Shown here in pieces: positions 33,590 through 43,703 of a DNA stretch of 64,000 nucleotides. The notes under the pieces were generated by a model. That model did no database searches. It was not told the DNA's origin and saw only the letters and a list, made by a program, of their open reading frames with translations. The position numbers were made by a program, and so were the translations under genes. Numbering within the stretch: position 1 is the first letter of the stretch; each line of letters begins with the position of its first letter. The DNA comes from Flavobacteriales bacterium (lineage in GTDB: Bacteria; Bacteroidota; Bacteroidia; CAIKAF01): contig JANWWQ010000002.1 of assembly GCA_025055635.1 (NCBI GenBank), positions 1 through 64,000 on the forward strand, in the 5' to 3' direction.

Positions 33590-35166
33590 TTCGGGCGTTC
33601 ACTGTGCAGGTACCCGCTGAAGAGGTTGCTGATACAGCCTCCCTGGAAAAAGCTATCCGCCGGCGTATCCATTGTGGGGATGGTTATCTGGTAATTGAAA
33701 AAAAATCCTTGGATGCTCGGCAAGACCCGATTGTATGGGTGGTGAAGGGGCACATTTTGGACCGTCCTCCAGGACCTTTAGCCCCTCTAGAGGAAAAAGA
33801 TGTTTCGCAGGCACGGGAAGTCCTGATATGTGGGTCCGGTCCGGCCGGTCTTTTTGCTGCGTTAGAATTGATCCGGTTGGGTCTACGGCCTGTTCTCATA
33901 GAACGGGGTAAAGAGGTGCGGCGTCGTCGGCGCGATTTGGCTCTACTGACCCGACAACACCTCGTGAACCCGGATTCTAATTATTGTTTTGGGGAGGGTG
34001 GTGCAGGGACCTTCAGTGACGGGAAGCTTTACACCCGCTCGGATAAACGAGGGCCTGTGCGAAAATGCCTGGAAACATTTGTGGCCTTTGGGGCCCCATC
34101 GGAAATAGTATTTGAGGGGCGCCCCCACATTGGAACAAACCGTCTGCCAGTGGTGGTGGAAGCCATTAGAGATTACATTCAACGGTGTGGGGGCCTGTTT
34201 TTGTTTGATACCCGGCTAACGGGGCTGGAGATGGCTTTTGGAGGGCTCAGAGCCGTGCAAACGAACCGCGGTCGGATTGTGGCGCAAGCCCTTATCCTGG
34301 CCACCGGCCATTCGGCTTCGGATATTTATAAGATGGCCTGGGCCCATGGTCTTCCTTTGGTGGCCAAACCTTATGCAGTAGGTGTTCGTATTGAACATCC
34401 GCAGTCGCTGGTGGACCGATGGCAATACCGTTGTGAAGTGCGGCCAGGCTTTCTCCCTCCAGCCTATTACAACCTGGCTTTTGAGGTGGGCCAGCGGGGG
34501 GTGTATTCCTTCTGTATGTGTCCGGGGGGAATCATTGCCCCGTGTGCCACGCAACCGGGCGAAATTGTCACAAACGGATGGTCGCCCTCTCGGAGGAATA
34601 ATCCTTTGGCCAATGCTGGCTTCGTGGCGGAAGTGGGGCCGGAAGCCTGGAAGGCTGCTGGATTTGACCCGCAAGACCCTTTTTGCGGACTGCTATACCG
34701 GGAAAGCATTGAGAAGAGAGCTTGCGTCTTAGCGGGGGGTACACAGATGGCTCCAGCCCAGCGCGCTGCCGATCTGTTGGCGCGAAAAACCAGTTCTTCC
34801 CTTCCGGCTTGTTCCTATCCCCCAGGAGTGGCTTCCGTGAATCTTTGGGACCTGTTTCCGCTGGAGTTAATGGAAAGGTTAGCCGAAGGTTTGCGGCTAG
34901 CCGAACGCAGGATGCGAGGTTTTGCAGGGAGTGAGGCGGTGGTGGTGGCGCCGGAAACACGCACTTCAGCGCCGGTGAGGTTGGTGCGCGATCCTGAGAC
35001 GCTTCAAAGTCCGGGGTGTAGGGGCATTTTTCCTTGCGGCGAGGGAGCCGGTTATGCTGGAGGGATTGTTTCAGCTGCGTTGGACGGTATGCGGTGCGCC
35101 CGAGCTGCGGCTCAATTTATTCAAGAGGGAGGCCTGGAGGGTTGGGCAGGGGAGGTGTGCTTATGA
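33571..35166 (+). CDS. FAD-dependent oxidoreductase (COG2509-like)
   Basis: 531 residues. N-terminal ~85-residue domain, then Rossmann motif VLICGSGPAGLFAALELIRLG, the RRDLALLTRQ and FGEGGAGTFSDGKLYTR segments typical of this family, a second glycine-rich stretch ALILATGHSASDIYKMAW and a C-terminal FAD motif FPCGEGAGYAGGIVSAALDG. Redox substrate not known. Probably cytosolic. Its start lies inside the end of the thioredoxin-like gene, suggesting joint expression; the stop is followed by a GC-rich repeat. Confidence 0.9.
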   Translation: MPEQTIIRAFTVQVPAEEVADTASLEKAIRRRIHCGDGYLVIEKKSLDARQDPIVWVVKGHILDRPPGPLAPLEEKDVSQAREVLICGSGPAGLFAALELIRLGLRPVLIERGKEVRRRRRDLALLTRQHLVNPDSNYCFGEGGAGTFSDGKLYTRSDKRGPVRKCLETFVAFGAPSEIVFEGRPHIGTNRLPVVVEAIRDYIQRCGGLFLFDTRLTGLEMAFGGLRAVQTNRGRIVAQALILATGHSASDIYKMAWAHGLPLVAKPYAVGVRIEHPQSLVDRWQYRCEVRPGFLPPAYYNLAFEVGQRGVYSFCMCPGGIIAPCATQPGEIVTNGWSPSRRNNPLANAGFVAEVGPEAWKAAGFDPQDPFCGLLYRESIEKRACVLAGGTQMAPAQRAADLLARKTSSSLPACSYPPGVASVNLWDLFPLELMERLAEGLRLAERRMRGFAGSEAVVVAPETRTSAPVRLVRDPETLQSPGCRGIFPCGEGAGYAGGIVSAALDGMRCARAAAQFIQEGGLEGWAGEVCL

Positions 35167-35172
35167 GCGCCT

Positions 35173-35228
35173 GCGTGAGGGGTGCGGAGGACGGCCCATC
35201 GGCAGCCGGCCCGTAGGGGGCACGCCCC
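35173..35228 (+). repeat. Dispersed GC-rich repeat, copy 3
   Basis: GCGTGAGGGGTGCGGAGGAC start and GTAGGGGGCACGCCCC end, lying between the convergent FAD oxidoreductase and TPR genes. The clearest full copy of the family in this window. Confidence 0.7.
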
Positions 35229-35249
35229 AAAAAACTACACCAGCAATAA

Positions 35250-36470
35250 TCAGCGGCTGTACTGCTGCACTTTGGCTTCGTCGCCAATTTTTATGAAAAT
35301 GTCGCGCAGGGTGTTTTTCAGCTTGTCGTCCGGTTTGAGTTGATAGGCTTTTTCCAGAAGGACAGCAGCTTCCAAATATTTTTCTCGGGCCTTTTGTTTT
35401 AGTTCCTCGTACTTTTTAGTTTCATTGAGGGGAAGATTGTTGGCTTGCTTGATGAGCTCGTTGCCGTCGTCCACAAAGAAAGCTGCGAGGTTGTTGTAAG
35501 CAGCATAGTAATTGGGATCGTATTCTATGGACTTCCTGTAGGCAGCCATGGCTTTTTCCCGGTCACCGGCCTGCGCATAGATAACCCCACTATTAAAGTA
35601 AAGGAGTTTGAGCATCTGCGGGTCGTTGGCGAAGGCTCGGATGGCTTCTTCCAGGGTCTTGGAGGCCATGGCGTTGTTCTTGGTAATGAGGTAAAAGTTG
35701 AGCTCTTCTGTGATGAATTCGGGTTTATTAGGAAATTTTGAACGGGCTTCGCGCACCACCTGGAGCCCTTGGGCCGTGTCGCCCCTCTCCAGGTACAGGT
35801 TGCTCAGGGTGCGGTACATGGCGGGGTCTGCGGCGCCCATAGACTTCAGGCGGAGGCCAATTTCCAAGGCTTTATCTGCCTTTTTTGCGTTATAGGCCGA
35901 GAGGAACATGTTGGTAAGGCTCACGGTATCCTCCACATTCAGGGCTTTTTTAAGGTTGTAGCATTGTTCAAAGCTTTGAAAAGCTGCATCGTAAAGTTTG
36001 CGTTCAAAGGCTTCAAAACCCGCTTTAAAGAAAATGTTGGCAACCAATTGCTGCTTGAGGTTGAGATCTTTTTCTTCAAAAATTTTGCCGGGTTCCACGG
36101 TGCGAGCTTTCTGAGCTGCTTCCAGTATGCCCTGGAGGGCCTCGGCCTTGTATGGCATGAGCTCTTTTGAGGTATCGGTGAGCAGCAAGAGATACACATC
36201 CAGCTTACGTTTCCAGGTTTTGGATTTTAGGCTGGTTTTTTCGTGGCGGCAGGCTTCGTCAATGGCTTTTTTGGCGTTAAGGAGGTTTTCTACGGCCACG
36301 CGGAGGTTCCCGTTGGCCCGCTCGCTTTGATACACTTGCATATATTCCCAGGCACTGAGCACATTGCTTTCTTGTGCACGGTTGGGGAAAACTCCAAAAA
36401 GAAGCAATGCGGCACAGAAAAGTAGCCGCAATCTGACCAGATGATGGGATTGAAAGGATGTTTTGATCAT
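35250..36470 (-). CDS. Secreted TPR protein
   Basis: 406 residues with signal peptide (RAQ cleavage near residue 32). TPR-like helix pairs fill the rest; the best units are [63 protein letters not shown] and [16 protein letters not shown]. Likely a periplasmic scaffold. ATG overlaps the gyrA stop by 4 bases; a TPR gene after gyrA is a recurrent arrangement in Bacteroidota. Confidence 0.88.
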   Translation of the reverse strand: MIKTSFQSHHLVRLRLLFCAALLLFGVFPNRAQESNVLSAWEYMQVYQSERANGNLRVAVENLLNAKKAIDEACRHEKTSLKSKTWKRKLDVYLLLLTDTSKELMPYKAEALQGILEAAQKARTVEPGKIFEEKDLNLKQQLVANIFFKAGFEAFERKLYDAAFQSFEQCYNLKKALNVEDTVSLTNMFLSAYNAKKADKALEIGLRLKSMGAADPAMYRTLSNLYLERGDTAQGLQVVREARSKFPNKPEFITEELNFYLITKNNAMASKTLEEAIRAFANDPQMLKLLYFNSGVIYAQAGDREKAMAAYRKSIEYDPNYYAAYNNLAAFFVDDGNELIKQANNLPLNETKKYEELKQKAREKYLEAAVLLEKAYQLKPDDKLKNTLRDIFIKIGDEAKVQQYSR

Positions 36471-38998
36471 ATTTCAGGATTTGATTTTTCGGAAGGATTG
36501 TCAGAAGGGGAGGGGAGGGCATTTTCCTCCTGCGAAGTATTATTCTCCTTTAGGCCGGAGGGGACACGGGCTATGGCCGCTATGGCGTCGTTTTCACGAA
36601 GATTAATCAGCCGCACACCTTGGGTGGCGCGGCCCATGACGCGTAAATCTTCCGTGTTCAGGCGAATGAGAGTGCCTCGGCGGGTAATGATCATCAGGTC
36701 GTCGCCGGGAATGCGTTCTACAATGCCAACTAGAGCGCCCGTTTTGGGTGTAATTTTCATCGTTTTCACACCTTTTCCGCCCCGGTTGGTGATACGATAA
36801 TCTTCCAGGGCCGACTGCTTTCCGTATCCGTTTTCAGAGACCACCAGAATATTATGGCGGGGGTCGGATATGCAAATCATTCCCACTACCTCGTCTTTCT
36901 CAGGATCAAGGGTGATGCCGCGTACGCCAATGGATGTACGCCCCATGGGACGCACCTTAGTTTCCGGAAAACGAATAGCCCTGCCTGAGCGTACAGCGAT
37001 AATAATATCGGATTTACCATCTGTCAACCTGGCTTCTATCAGCTCATCGCCCTGGCGCACTTGGATGGCGGCAATGCCACTGGATCGGGGCCTGCTGTAG
37101 GCTTCCAGAGTTGTTTTTTTTATGATTCCCTGGCGCGTACACATCACAATAAAGTTGTTATGCAGATATTCCTTATCTGTGAGGGTACGTACGGCGATGT
37201 AGGCTTTAATTTTGTCGCCGGGATCTATATTGATGAGGTTTTGGATGGGTCTACCGCGAGAAGTTTTGTCTCCTTCAGGAATTTCAAACACGCGCAGCCA
37301 ATAACAACGTCCTTTTTCCGTGAACAGGAGGAGGTAGTTATGGGCCGTGGCCACAAATAAGTGTTCCAGAAAGTCATCTTCCCGTGTACCAGAAGCCCTA
37401 GAACCCATTCCCCCACGATTTTGCTGGCGGTATTCACTCAGGGGAGTTCGCTTGATATATCCCATGTGGGAAATAGTGACCACCACAGCCTCGTCCTCAA
37501 TAAGGTCTTCCAGGCGCATGTCGTCGCCGGAGTAAACGATTTCAGTGCGGCGGTCATCGCCGTATTTTTCTTTGATTTGGATGAGCTCGTCCTTTATTAT
37601 TTTCATCCGAAGGCCTTCATCGGCCAAAACCTGCCGGTAATATTCAATTAGGCGTACCAGTTCAGCATGTTCTTCACGAATTTTTTCCCGCTCCAGACCG
37701 GTCAGCCTTTGCAGGCGCATGTCAAGGATGGCTTTTGCCTGGGCTTCGGTGAGACCAAAGCGTTCCATCAGGCTGTCCCGGGCTGTTTCGGGGGTATCGG
37801 AATTACGAATTAAGGAAATTACTTCATCTAGATGGTCTAGGGCGATCAACAGGCCTTCCAGAATGTGGGCTTTTTTCTCAGCCTCGTCCAGCTCAAAACG
37901 GGTACGCCGTACCACCACCTCATGACGGTGGTCCACAAAGTGCCGGATAAGTTCCTTTAAGTTCAGGAGCATGGGCCGGCCCTTGACCAATGCAATGTTG
38001 TTAACGGAAAAAGTGCTCTGAAGATCGGTGTGTTTGAATAGATTGTTCAATACGACGTGGGCGATGGCATCCTTCTTAATCTCATAAACGATTCGCAAGC
38101 CCTTGCGGTCACTTTCGTCACGGATATCGCTAATGCCTTCCAGCTTTTTCTCTTCCACCAGGCGGGCCGTTTTTTCAAGCATGTCGGCCTTATTTACCTG
38201 ATAGGGTATTTCCGTTACCACGATCTGTTCGCGGCCATTGGGAAGGGTTTCAATATGAGCTTTTGCCCTGACGATGATGCGTCCTCGGCCGGTTTCATAA
38301 GCTTCCCGAACCCCGGAATATCCATAGATGATACCTCCAGTGGGGAAATCAGGAGCTTTAATGATGTGTATGAGCTCGTCAATGGAGATTTCTTTATTAT
38401 CAATGTAGGCGATAATTGCATCCACGACATCCCGGAGGTTGTGGGGCGCCATGTTAGTGGCCATACCCACAGCAATGCCAGAAGAACCGTTAACCAGCAG
38501 ATTGGGAAATGCCGAAGGCAATACGGTAGGTTCCTCCAAGGAGTCGTCAAAGTTGAGACGAAAGTCCACAGTGTTTTTTTCAATATCGGCGAGCATTTCC
38601 TCCGCTATGCGCTTTAGGCGAGCTTCGGTGTACCGCATTGCCGCCGGACTGTCGCCGTCTATTGAGCCGAAATTCCCTTGCCCGTCCACCAGGGGATAGC
38701 GCATGCTCCAGGGCTGGGCCATCCGCACCATGGCATCATACACTGAGCTGTCCCCATGAGGGTGGTACTTGCCAAGCACCTCACCTACTATTCGGGCCGA
38801 CTTCTTGAAAGGTCGGTTAGATGCCAGCCCCAACTCCCTCATTCCATATAAAACCCTGCGGTGCACAGGTTTCAATCCATCGCGCACATCAGGCAGGGCC
38901 CGGGAAATGATGACCGACATAGAGTAATCTATGTAGGCCGTTTTCATTTCCTCTTCTATGTTGATCGGTATAATTTTTTCCAGGGATTCTCCTTGCAT
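36467..38998 (-). CDS. gyrA: DNA gyrase subunit A
   Basis: 843 residues. N-terminal [20 protein letters not shown], catalytic tyrosine in [10 protein letters not shown] (Tyr ~123), quinolone region [19 protein letters not shown] with Ser ~84 and Asp ~88 (wild-type pattern). The C-terminal beta-pinwheel begins with [15 protein letters not shown], a degenerate GyrA box, and continues through six blade-like repeats such as [17 protein letters not shown]. Introduces negative supercoils with GyrB, which is not in the window. A box TACTTTTT lies just upstream. Confidence 0.96.
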   Translation of the reverse strand: MQGESLEKIIPINIEEEMKTAYIDYSMSVIISRALPDVRDGLKPVHRRVLYGMRELGLASNRPFKKSARIVGEVLGKYHPHGDSSVYDAMVRMAQPWSMRYPLVDGQGNFGSIDGDSPAAMRYTEARLKRIAEEMLADIEKNTVDFRLNFDDSLEEPTVLPSAFPNLLVNGSSGIAVGMATNMAPHNLRDVVDAIIAYIDNKEISIDELIHIIKAPDFPTGGIIYGYSGVREAYETGRGRIIVRAKAHIETLPNGREQIVVTEIPYQVNKADMLEKTARLVEEKKLEGISDIRDESDRKGLRIVYEIKKDAIAHVVLNNLFKHTDLQSTFSVNNIALVKGRPMLLNLKELIRHFVDHRHEVVVRRTRFELDEAEKKAHILEGLLIALDHLDEVISLIRNSDTPETARDSLMERFGLTEAQAKAILDMRLQRLTGLEREKIREEHAELVRLIEYYRQVLADEGLRMKIIKDELIQIKEKYGDDRRTEIVYSGDDMRLEDLIEDEAVVVTISHMGYIKRTPLSEYRQQNRGGMGSRASGTREDDFLEHLFVATAHNYLLLFTEKGRCYWLRVFEIPEGDKTSRGRPIQNLINIDPGDKIKAYIAVRTLTDKEYLHNNFIVMCTRQGIIKKTTLEAYSRPRSSGIAAIQVRQGDELIEARLTDGKSDIIIAVRSGRAIRFPETKVRPMGRTSIGVRGITLDPEKDEVVGMICISDPRHNILVVSENGYGKQSALEDYRITNRGGKGVKTMKITPKTGALVGIVERIPGDDLMIITRRGTLIRLNTEDLRVMGRATQGVRLINLRENDAIAAIARVPSGLKENNTSQEENALPSPSDNPSEKSNPEI

Positions 38999-39120
38999 AT
39001 AAAAAGTAGATTAGTAATTCCTTAAATTTCTGCACAATTATTGTAGTGCTTGCAAAAGGAACAGCGAAATTAGGTTTTTTAATGAGAGCAACCAAACTAT
39101 CCTCCCTGAACCTCCATAAA

Positions 39121-39147
39121 CACAGTCCTGTTAAAATAAAGACTGTG
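39121..39147. promoter_or_regulatory. Inverted repeat upstream of clpC
   Basis: CACAGTC (39121-39127) and GACTGTG (39141-39147) are perfect inverted arms with a 13-base centre. It lies about 33 bases before the TTTG element of the clpC promoter. It is not a CIRCE or CtsR site by sequence. Operator or hairpin; unproven. Confidence 0.4.
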
Positions 39148-39179
39148 CATCATGGGCCATCAGACGGCGAACTTCTAAA

Positions 39180-39208
39180 TTTGCTTCAATTATTCACAAG
39201 TATGTTTT
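39180..39208 (+). promoter_or_regulatory. Probable clpC promoter
   Basis: TTTG at 39180-39183 and TATGTTTT at 39201-39208, 17 bases apart, follow the Bacteroidota TTTG/TAnnTTTG layout with one mismatch in the -7 box. The ATG is 8 bases further on. Confidence 0.55.
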
Positions 39209-39215
39209 ATAGCGT

Positions 39216-41765
39216 ATGATGGACGACGAAAAATTTTCTGCTCGTGTCCGGGACGTGATTAACTTCAGCCGGGAAGAAGCCATCCGGTTGGGGCACAATC
39301 ACGTTGGTATAGAACATTTAATGCTTGGGATTATCCGAGAGGGAGAAGGCCTGGCTATTACCATCCTAAAAAATCTGGGGGTGGAGCCAGAAGTCTTGCG
39401 CCGCGATATTGAAAACTTAATCCGCACGGGGGTGCGTTCAGGAATAACAGGTTCGGCCCCCCTCATTAAGCAAACTGAAAATGCTATCCGACTGGCCTAT
39501 TTAATTTCCCGGGAAATGAAGGCTCGTCAAATGGGTACGGAGCACTTACTGTTATCCATCTTAAAAGATGACAACAGTGCAGTAAGGCGTCTTTTGGCCA
39601 ATAAATACAACTTGGACTACGCCACAGTTAAAAGAGAACTCATGAATTTAACCGGCGCTTCGGATGATAGTCCCCGATCTGAAATACCTGGCAGCTCTTC
39701 GTCCGAAGAGGAAGCTGATGAGCCTTTAAGCCATTACACCCGGAAGTCTACTGATCCGAAATCCAAAACGCCGGTGCTGGATAATTTTGGTCGCGATCTC
39801 AGCCGCCTGGCGGAGGAAGGCAAACTGGACCCCATTATTGGCCGGGAGAAGGAGATTGAGCGTGTGTCGCAGATCCTCAGCCGCCGAAAGAAGAACAATC
39901 CAATACTTATCGGCGAGCCCGGTGTGGGCAAGTCGGCTATTGCTGAAGGGTTGGCCTTGCGCATTGCGCAGAAAAAGTGTTCCCGGGTTCTTTTCAATAA
40001 GCGGATTGTGAGCTTGGATCTGGCCTCCCTGGTGGCCGGCACCAAATACCGTGGGCAATTTGAAGAGCGGATGAAGGCCTTAATGAATGAATTAGAGCGT
40101 TCCCCTGATGTGATATTGTTTATTGATGAGATCCACACCATAATCGGAGCCGGTGGAGCATCGGGGTCGCTGGATGCCAGCAACATGTTCAAACCTGCCT
40201 TAGCCCGGGGTGAAATCCAGTGCATCGGCGCCACTACCCTGGATGAATATAGGCAGTACATTGAAAAAGACGGGGCCCTAGACCGGCGTTTCCAGAAGGT
40301 AATGGTAGAGCCCACTACTCCTGAAGAGACCCTCCAGATACTGTACAACATAAAAAGCAAATACGAAGAGCACCACAACGTTATCTATACCGACGAAGCT
40401 ATTAAAGCCTGTGTCTATCTAACGCACCGCTACGTTACGGACCGCCACCTGCCCGACAAAGCCATTGATGCCATGGACGAGGCTGGTGCCCGTGTTCACA
40501 TCACCAATATTAAAGTACCCCAGGAAATCCTAGATCTGGAAAAACGAATTGAAGAAATTAAGGAAGAAAAGACCCGTGTGGTCCGGAATCAGCGCTATGA
40601 GGAAGCTGCCAAGTTGCGCGACAAGGAAATGGTCTTGAAAAACCAACTGGAAGAGGCTAAGAAAGCCTGGGAAGAAGCTTCTCGTCGCCACCGCGAGCCA
40701 GTTACCGAAGAGAATGTGGCAGAAGTGGTGTCCATGATGACAGGTATTCCTGTCACCAAGGTGGCTCAACACGAAAGTAAGAAGCTGGCTCAGATGTATG
40801 AAGTGATGAGGAGCCGTGTGGTAGGGCAGGATGAAGCCGTACGCAAGGTAGTGAAAGCTATCCAGCGCAACCGGGCCGGCCTCAAGGATCCCAATAAACC
40901 GATAGGTTCTTTCATCTTTCTGGGGCCCACAGGCGTAGGAAAAACCCAGTTGGCCAAGGTTTTGGCCCGCTACATGTTCGACAGTGATGATGCCCTTATT
41001 CGTATTGACATGAGCGAATACATGGAGAAGTTTTCCGTGTCAAGGCTCATCGGCGCTCCGCCGGGTTACGTGGGATATGAAGAAGGTGGGCAACTCACTG
41101 AAAAAGTACGCCGTAAGCCTTATAGTGTGGTGTTGCTGGACGAAATAGAAAAGGCCCACCCCGACGTTTTCAATCTGCTGCTCCAGGCTCTAGATGATGG
41201 CCAGCTCACGGACAGTTTAGGTCGTAAGGTAGACTTTAAAAACACCATCATTATCATGACTTCCAACATCGGCTCGCGCGAATTAAAGGATTTTGGTCAG
41301 GGAGTCGGTTTTAAAACTTTGGCCCGTCAGGAACAGGCCGATGCTCATGCCAGAAGCATCATTCAGAATGCCCTCAAGAAAGCCTTTGCCCCTGAATTTC
41401 TGAATCGGATTGACGATATCATCATGTTTAATCCGCTTACAAAAGAGCATATCAGCCAAATCATTGACATCGAGCTGGAGGGCTTGATAAGCCGATTGGA
41501 ACACAATGGGTATAAGATCAAAATTTCCAAGGAAGCTAAGGCTTTTCTTGCGGAAAAAGGCTATGACCCCAACTTTGGAGCCCGTCCCTTGAAGCGGGCC
41601 ATTCAGAAGTACCTAGAAGATCCATTAGCCGAGGAAATCATCAACTCTACTTTGGAAGAAGGAGACACCATCAGCGTGCACTGGGAGGAGGGGGCTGAGG
41701 AACTCCGTATTAAAATCCAGAAACCTAAAAGCCGCAAGGCCGAAGAAGAAACTTCCGGACTTTAG
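39216..41765 (+). CDS. clpC: ATP-dependent Clp protease ATP-binding subunit ClpC
   Basis: 849 residues. N-terminal Clp repeats (residues ~5-150), first AAA+ domain with Walker A GEPGVGKS (~233) and DEIHT, a UVR/middle coiled-coil with RYEEAAKLRDKEMVLKNQL, and the second AAA+ domain with GPTGVGKT (~570) and VLLDEIEKAHPDVFNLLLQ. Unfolds proteins for ClpP or adaptors. Transcribed divergently from gyrA. Confidence 0.96.
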   Translation: MMDDEKFSARVRDVINFSREEAIRLGHNHVGIEHLMLGIIREGEGLAITILKNLGVEPEVLRRDIENLIRTGVRSGITGSAPLIKQTENAIRLAYLISREMKARQMGTEHLLLSILKDDNSAVRRLLANKYNLDYATVKRELMNLTGASDDSPRSEIPGSSSSEEEADEPLSHYTRKSTDPKSKTPVLDNFGRDLSRLAEEGKLDPIIGREKEIERVSQILSRRKKNNPILIGEPGVGKSAIAEGLALRIAQKKCSRVLFNKRIVSLDLASLVAGTKYRGQFEERMKALMNELERSPDVILFIDEIHTIIGAGGASGSLDASNMFKPALARGEIQCIGATTLDEYRQYIEKDGALDRRFQKVMVEPTTPEETLQILYNIKSKYEEHHNVIYTDEAIKACVYLTHRYVTDRHLPDKAIDAMDEAGARVHITNIKVPQEILDLEKRIEEIKEEKTRVVRNQRYEEAAKLRDKEMVLKNQLEEAKKAWEEASRRHREPVTEENVAEVVSMMTGIPVTKVAQHESKKLAQMYEVMRSRVVGQDEAVRKVVKAIQRNRAGLKDPNKPIGSFIFLGPTGVGKTQLAKVLARYMFDSDDALIRIDMSEYMEKFSVSRLIGAPPGYVGYEEGGQLTEKVRRKPYSVVLLDEIEKAHPDVFNLLLQALDDGQLTDSLGRKVDFKNTIIIMTSNIGSRELKDFGQGVGFKTLARQEQADAHARSIIQNALKKAFAPEFLNRIDDIIMFNPLTKEHISQIIDIELEGLISRLEHNGYKIKISKEAKAFLAEKGYDPNFGARPLKRAIQKYLEDPLAEEIINSTLEEGDTISVHWEEGAEELRIKIQKPKSRKAEEETSGL

Positions 41766-41893
41766 GTTCCTAGACTTTTCATCCTTTTCATTGAGCCCCC
41801 AAATGGGGATTTCCTCTTGCGCATCTTTAGCTGCCTGAGAAATTGAAGGTAGGCATGTGAGAAGGCAGTAGCCGGCTGCGGCTGGCTTGTAAA

Positions 41894-42206
41894 GGGTGAG
41901 TTAAATCTGCCATAATTCTAATTTTGGTAGGAGCGATTGAGGTCCCCTCAAGGCAAAGTGAATTACGTGAATGGCCATTTCACTCGCCGGTCGTCACAAT
42001 CCTCAGGGCCAGGGCCTGCTGGAATTTTCCGGGTAAAAACGAGGTTGTGCATCATGCTCCGAAAGGGATACCTATATGATTGAGGGTTGCTCCACCACTA
42101 AGTTTACCGCTCTCGCTTCAACAGAATCATATCTTTTTGTCTCAGCGAAGGAGGGTGAAACATACTTCCCCTGACAACGGCCCTGATACGAAGGCTTAAC
42201 TCACCC
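41894..42206. other. Inverted-repeat-bounded element, possible RNA or MITE
   Basis: GGGTGAGTTAA at 41894-41904 and TTAACTCACCC at 42196-42206 are perfect 11-base inverted arms. The interior is GC-richer than the surroundings and has internal pairing such as a GTGAAT/ATTTCAC palindrome. No target-site duplication is clear and no transposase is present. Confidence 0.45.
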
Positions 42207-42211
42207 TCAAT

Positions 42212-42253
42212 CCAATATGAACCTGGGAAAAACCAGGATTTTCCCAATATTGG
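42212..42253. other. Nested hairpin beside the element
   Basis: Outer arms CCAATAT (42212-42218) and ATATTGG (42247-42253) enclose an inner CCTGG/CCAGG stem. It sits 6 bases outside the right arm of the 313-base element. It could be part of the same structured region. No T-run follows on either strand. Confidence 0.4.
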
Positions 42254-42847
42254 ACACATAGAAGAAAGCTTGAAAAAGAGAACGAATAGAAGTGGCTGAT
42301 TATATGGTATTGAGAAAAAAGCAGGTTTGTTTAAATGTCATAATTTTTTAGGGATATCTTAGAAAGTAGAGAAGCTTAAAAAAATAAACTAAAAACATTT
42401 GACCAGAATTTGTTTTACTCACCTAAAAGCAAAACACATAACAACTAAATGAAGGTTACAAATTTTAATTTAAAAATTATATTTAGTATGTAAAGATATT
42501 TGTTTTGGTCCATTTTTTATGTAAATATTTTTTCAGAGTTCAATTTGTTATTAAAATAAGTAGAATAAAAAATATAAATAATTGAAGCCATTATTTTTGT
42601 GAAGGATGAATTCTTGAAAAATTCGGTAAACATAATATTTAAAAGAAGATTAAATAATTTTTTTTTTGAGAATGATGACTAAGATAAGTAAGCCTTTTCT
42701 ATAAAATGATTATATTTCATTATGAGCCATTTATTATTTTAGTTATAATTAATTTAGTTAAAAAAATTCGCTAAAGACACTTCATTCTTACCGTACCCGT
42801 CAATGATATCAATGAACGGTTTAGGCTAGGTTAATTTTGGAAAGGTT

Positions 42848-42878
42848 TTTGTTTAATGGATAAGTTGTATAATCTTTG
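42848..42878 (+). promoter_or_regulatory. Probable promoter of the TlpA-like gene
   Basis: TTTG (42848-42851) and AATCTTTG (42871-42878), 19 bases apart. The -7 box has one mismatch to TAnnTTTG. It lies 4 bases before ATG 42883 and so supports that start over ATG 42856. Confidence 0.5.
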
Positions 42879-42882
42879 CTCC

Positions 42883-43395
42883 ATGAACGTTGCATTATTT
42901 CTGTTTTTTTGTTTCGGTATTTTATTGGGAGGTCGAGCCCAGACTTTTCGGTTGCCTGCCATAGATTTAAAAACTCCGGAAGGCAGAACGGTGAACAGCA
43001 GCACCTGGTCCAACGACGGCAAGCCCATCATCGTGAATTTCTGGGCCACCTGGTGCAAGCCCTGTGTGCTGGAGCTCACCAATATTGCTGAGGAGTATGA
43101 AGAGTGGCAAAAAGAAACAGGGGTGAAGCTTATTGCTGTTTCCATTGATGACATGCGTAATGCCGCAAAAGTGGGCCCCTTCGTGAAAGGTCGGGGATGG
43201 CCCTTTGAGGTCTATCTAGACAGCAATGAGGACTTCAAGCGCGCCATGAACGTAACTAACCCACCCCACACTTTCGTGGTAAATGGAAAAGGCGAAGTGG
43301 TCTGGCAACACATGGCCTACCAACCCGGGGATGAAAAAATTCTTTATAAAGTTGTAAAGCAGGTGGCTGCCGGAAAACCAGTGGATGAACATTAA
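42883..43395 (+). CDS. TlpA-like thioredoxin-fold oxidoreductase
   Basis: 170 residues. Signal MNVALFLFFCFGILLGGRAQ, then a TlpA/ResA fold with FWATWCKPCVLELTNI, a WCxxC redox motif, and the cis-Pro loop NPPHTFVVNGKGEVV. Periplasmic disulfide reductase, perhaps in cytochrome maturation. ATG 42883 is preferred because the -7 box lies 4 bases before it; ATG 42856 would place the promoter inside the gene. Confidence 0.88.
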   Translation: MNVALFLFFCFGILLGGRAQTFRLPAIDLKTPEGRTVNSSTWSNDGKPIIVNFWATWCKPCVLELTNIAEEYEEWQKETGVKLIAVSIDDMRNAAKVGPFVKGRGWPFEVYLDSNEDFKRAMNVTNPPHTFVVNGKGEVVWQHMAYQPGDEKILYKVVKQVAAGKPVDEH

Positions 43396-43703
43396 TTTTC
43401 CAGCAAGCCAATCTTAGTCTCTAAAGCTTTTGCAATAACAATACAATAAAATATCAATTTCTTGACCTTTCTTCAACAGATTATTACCATATCATATTTA
43501 TTCATGAGGATATAATAAAAAATGACCGAGAACCCATTAAGGAAAAACCTACTTAATCCCAAGCTTTAAAAAAATGTGCGTACGGGAACCAGGGCGTACA
43601 TAATCCCTGATAGTTAATGTGATATATTTTAATCATTTACCTAATTACCTATTGCTAAAAAAGCCTGGAAACTTCAGGCTTCTTCAAAAGAACTAGCAAC
43701 CTT
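43396..43703. other. Gap with terminator, otherwise nothing seen
   Basis: 308 AT-rich bases between convergent genes. Only the hairpin terminator at 43657-43681 is recognisable. Confidence 0.6.
43657..43681 (-). terminator. Rho-independent terminator of the 43704-44195 gene
   Basis: On the minus strand AAGCCTG, a 7-base loop and CAGGCTT form a 7-base-pair stem followed by a run of T. It lies about 22 bases past the stop of the membrane protein gene. Confidence 0.7.

Larger units (their letters stand above)
41766..42847. other. Largest gene-free stretch in the window
   Basis: 1.08 kb between clpC and the TlpA-like gene. The left half holds a 313-base inverted-repeat-bounded element and a nested hairpin; the right half (~42260-42780) is extremely AT-rich with no ORF of protein-like composition. 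No tRNA, rRNA or known small RNA signature recognised. Confidence 0.6.

Noticed and set aside
41894..42206. RNase P RNA on the minus strand
   Set aside because: A stretch resembling GGTAAACTnnnnnnnGGAGCAA appears, but the GAGGAAAGTCC and ACAGAA core blocks are missing.
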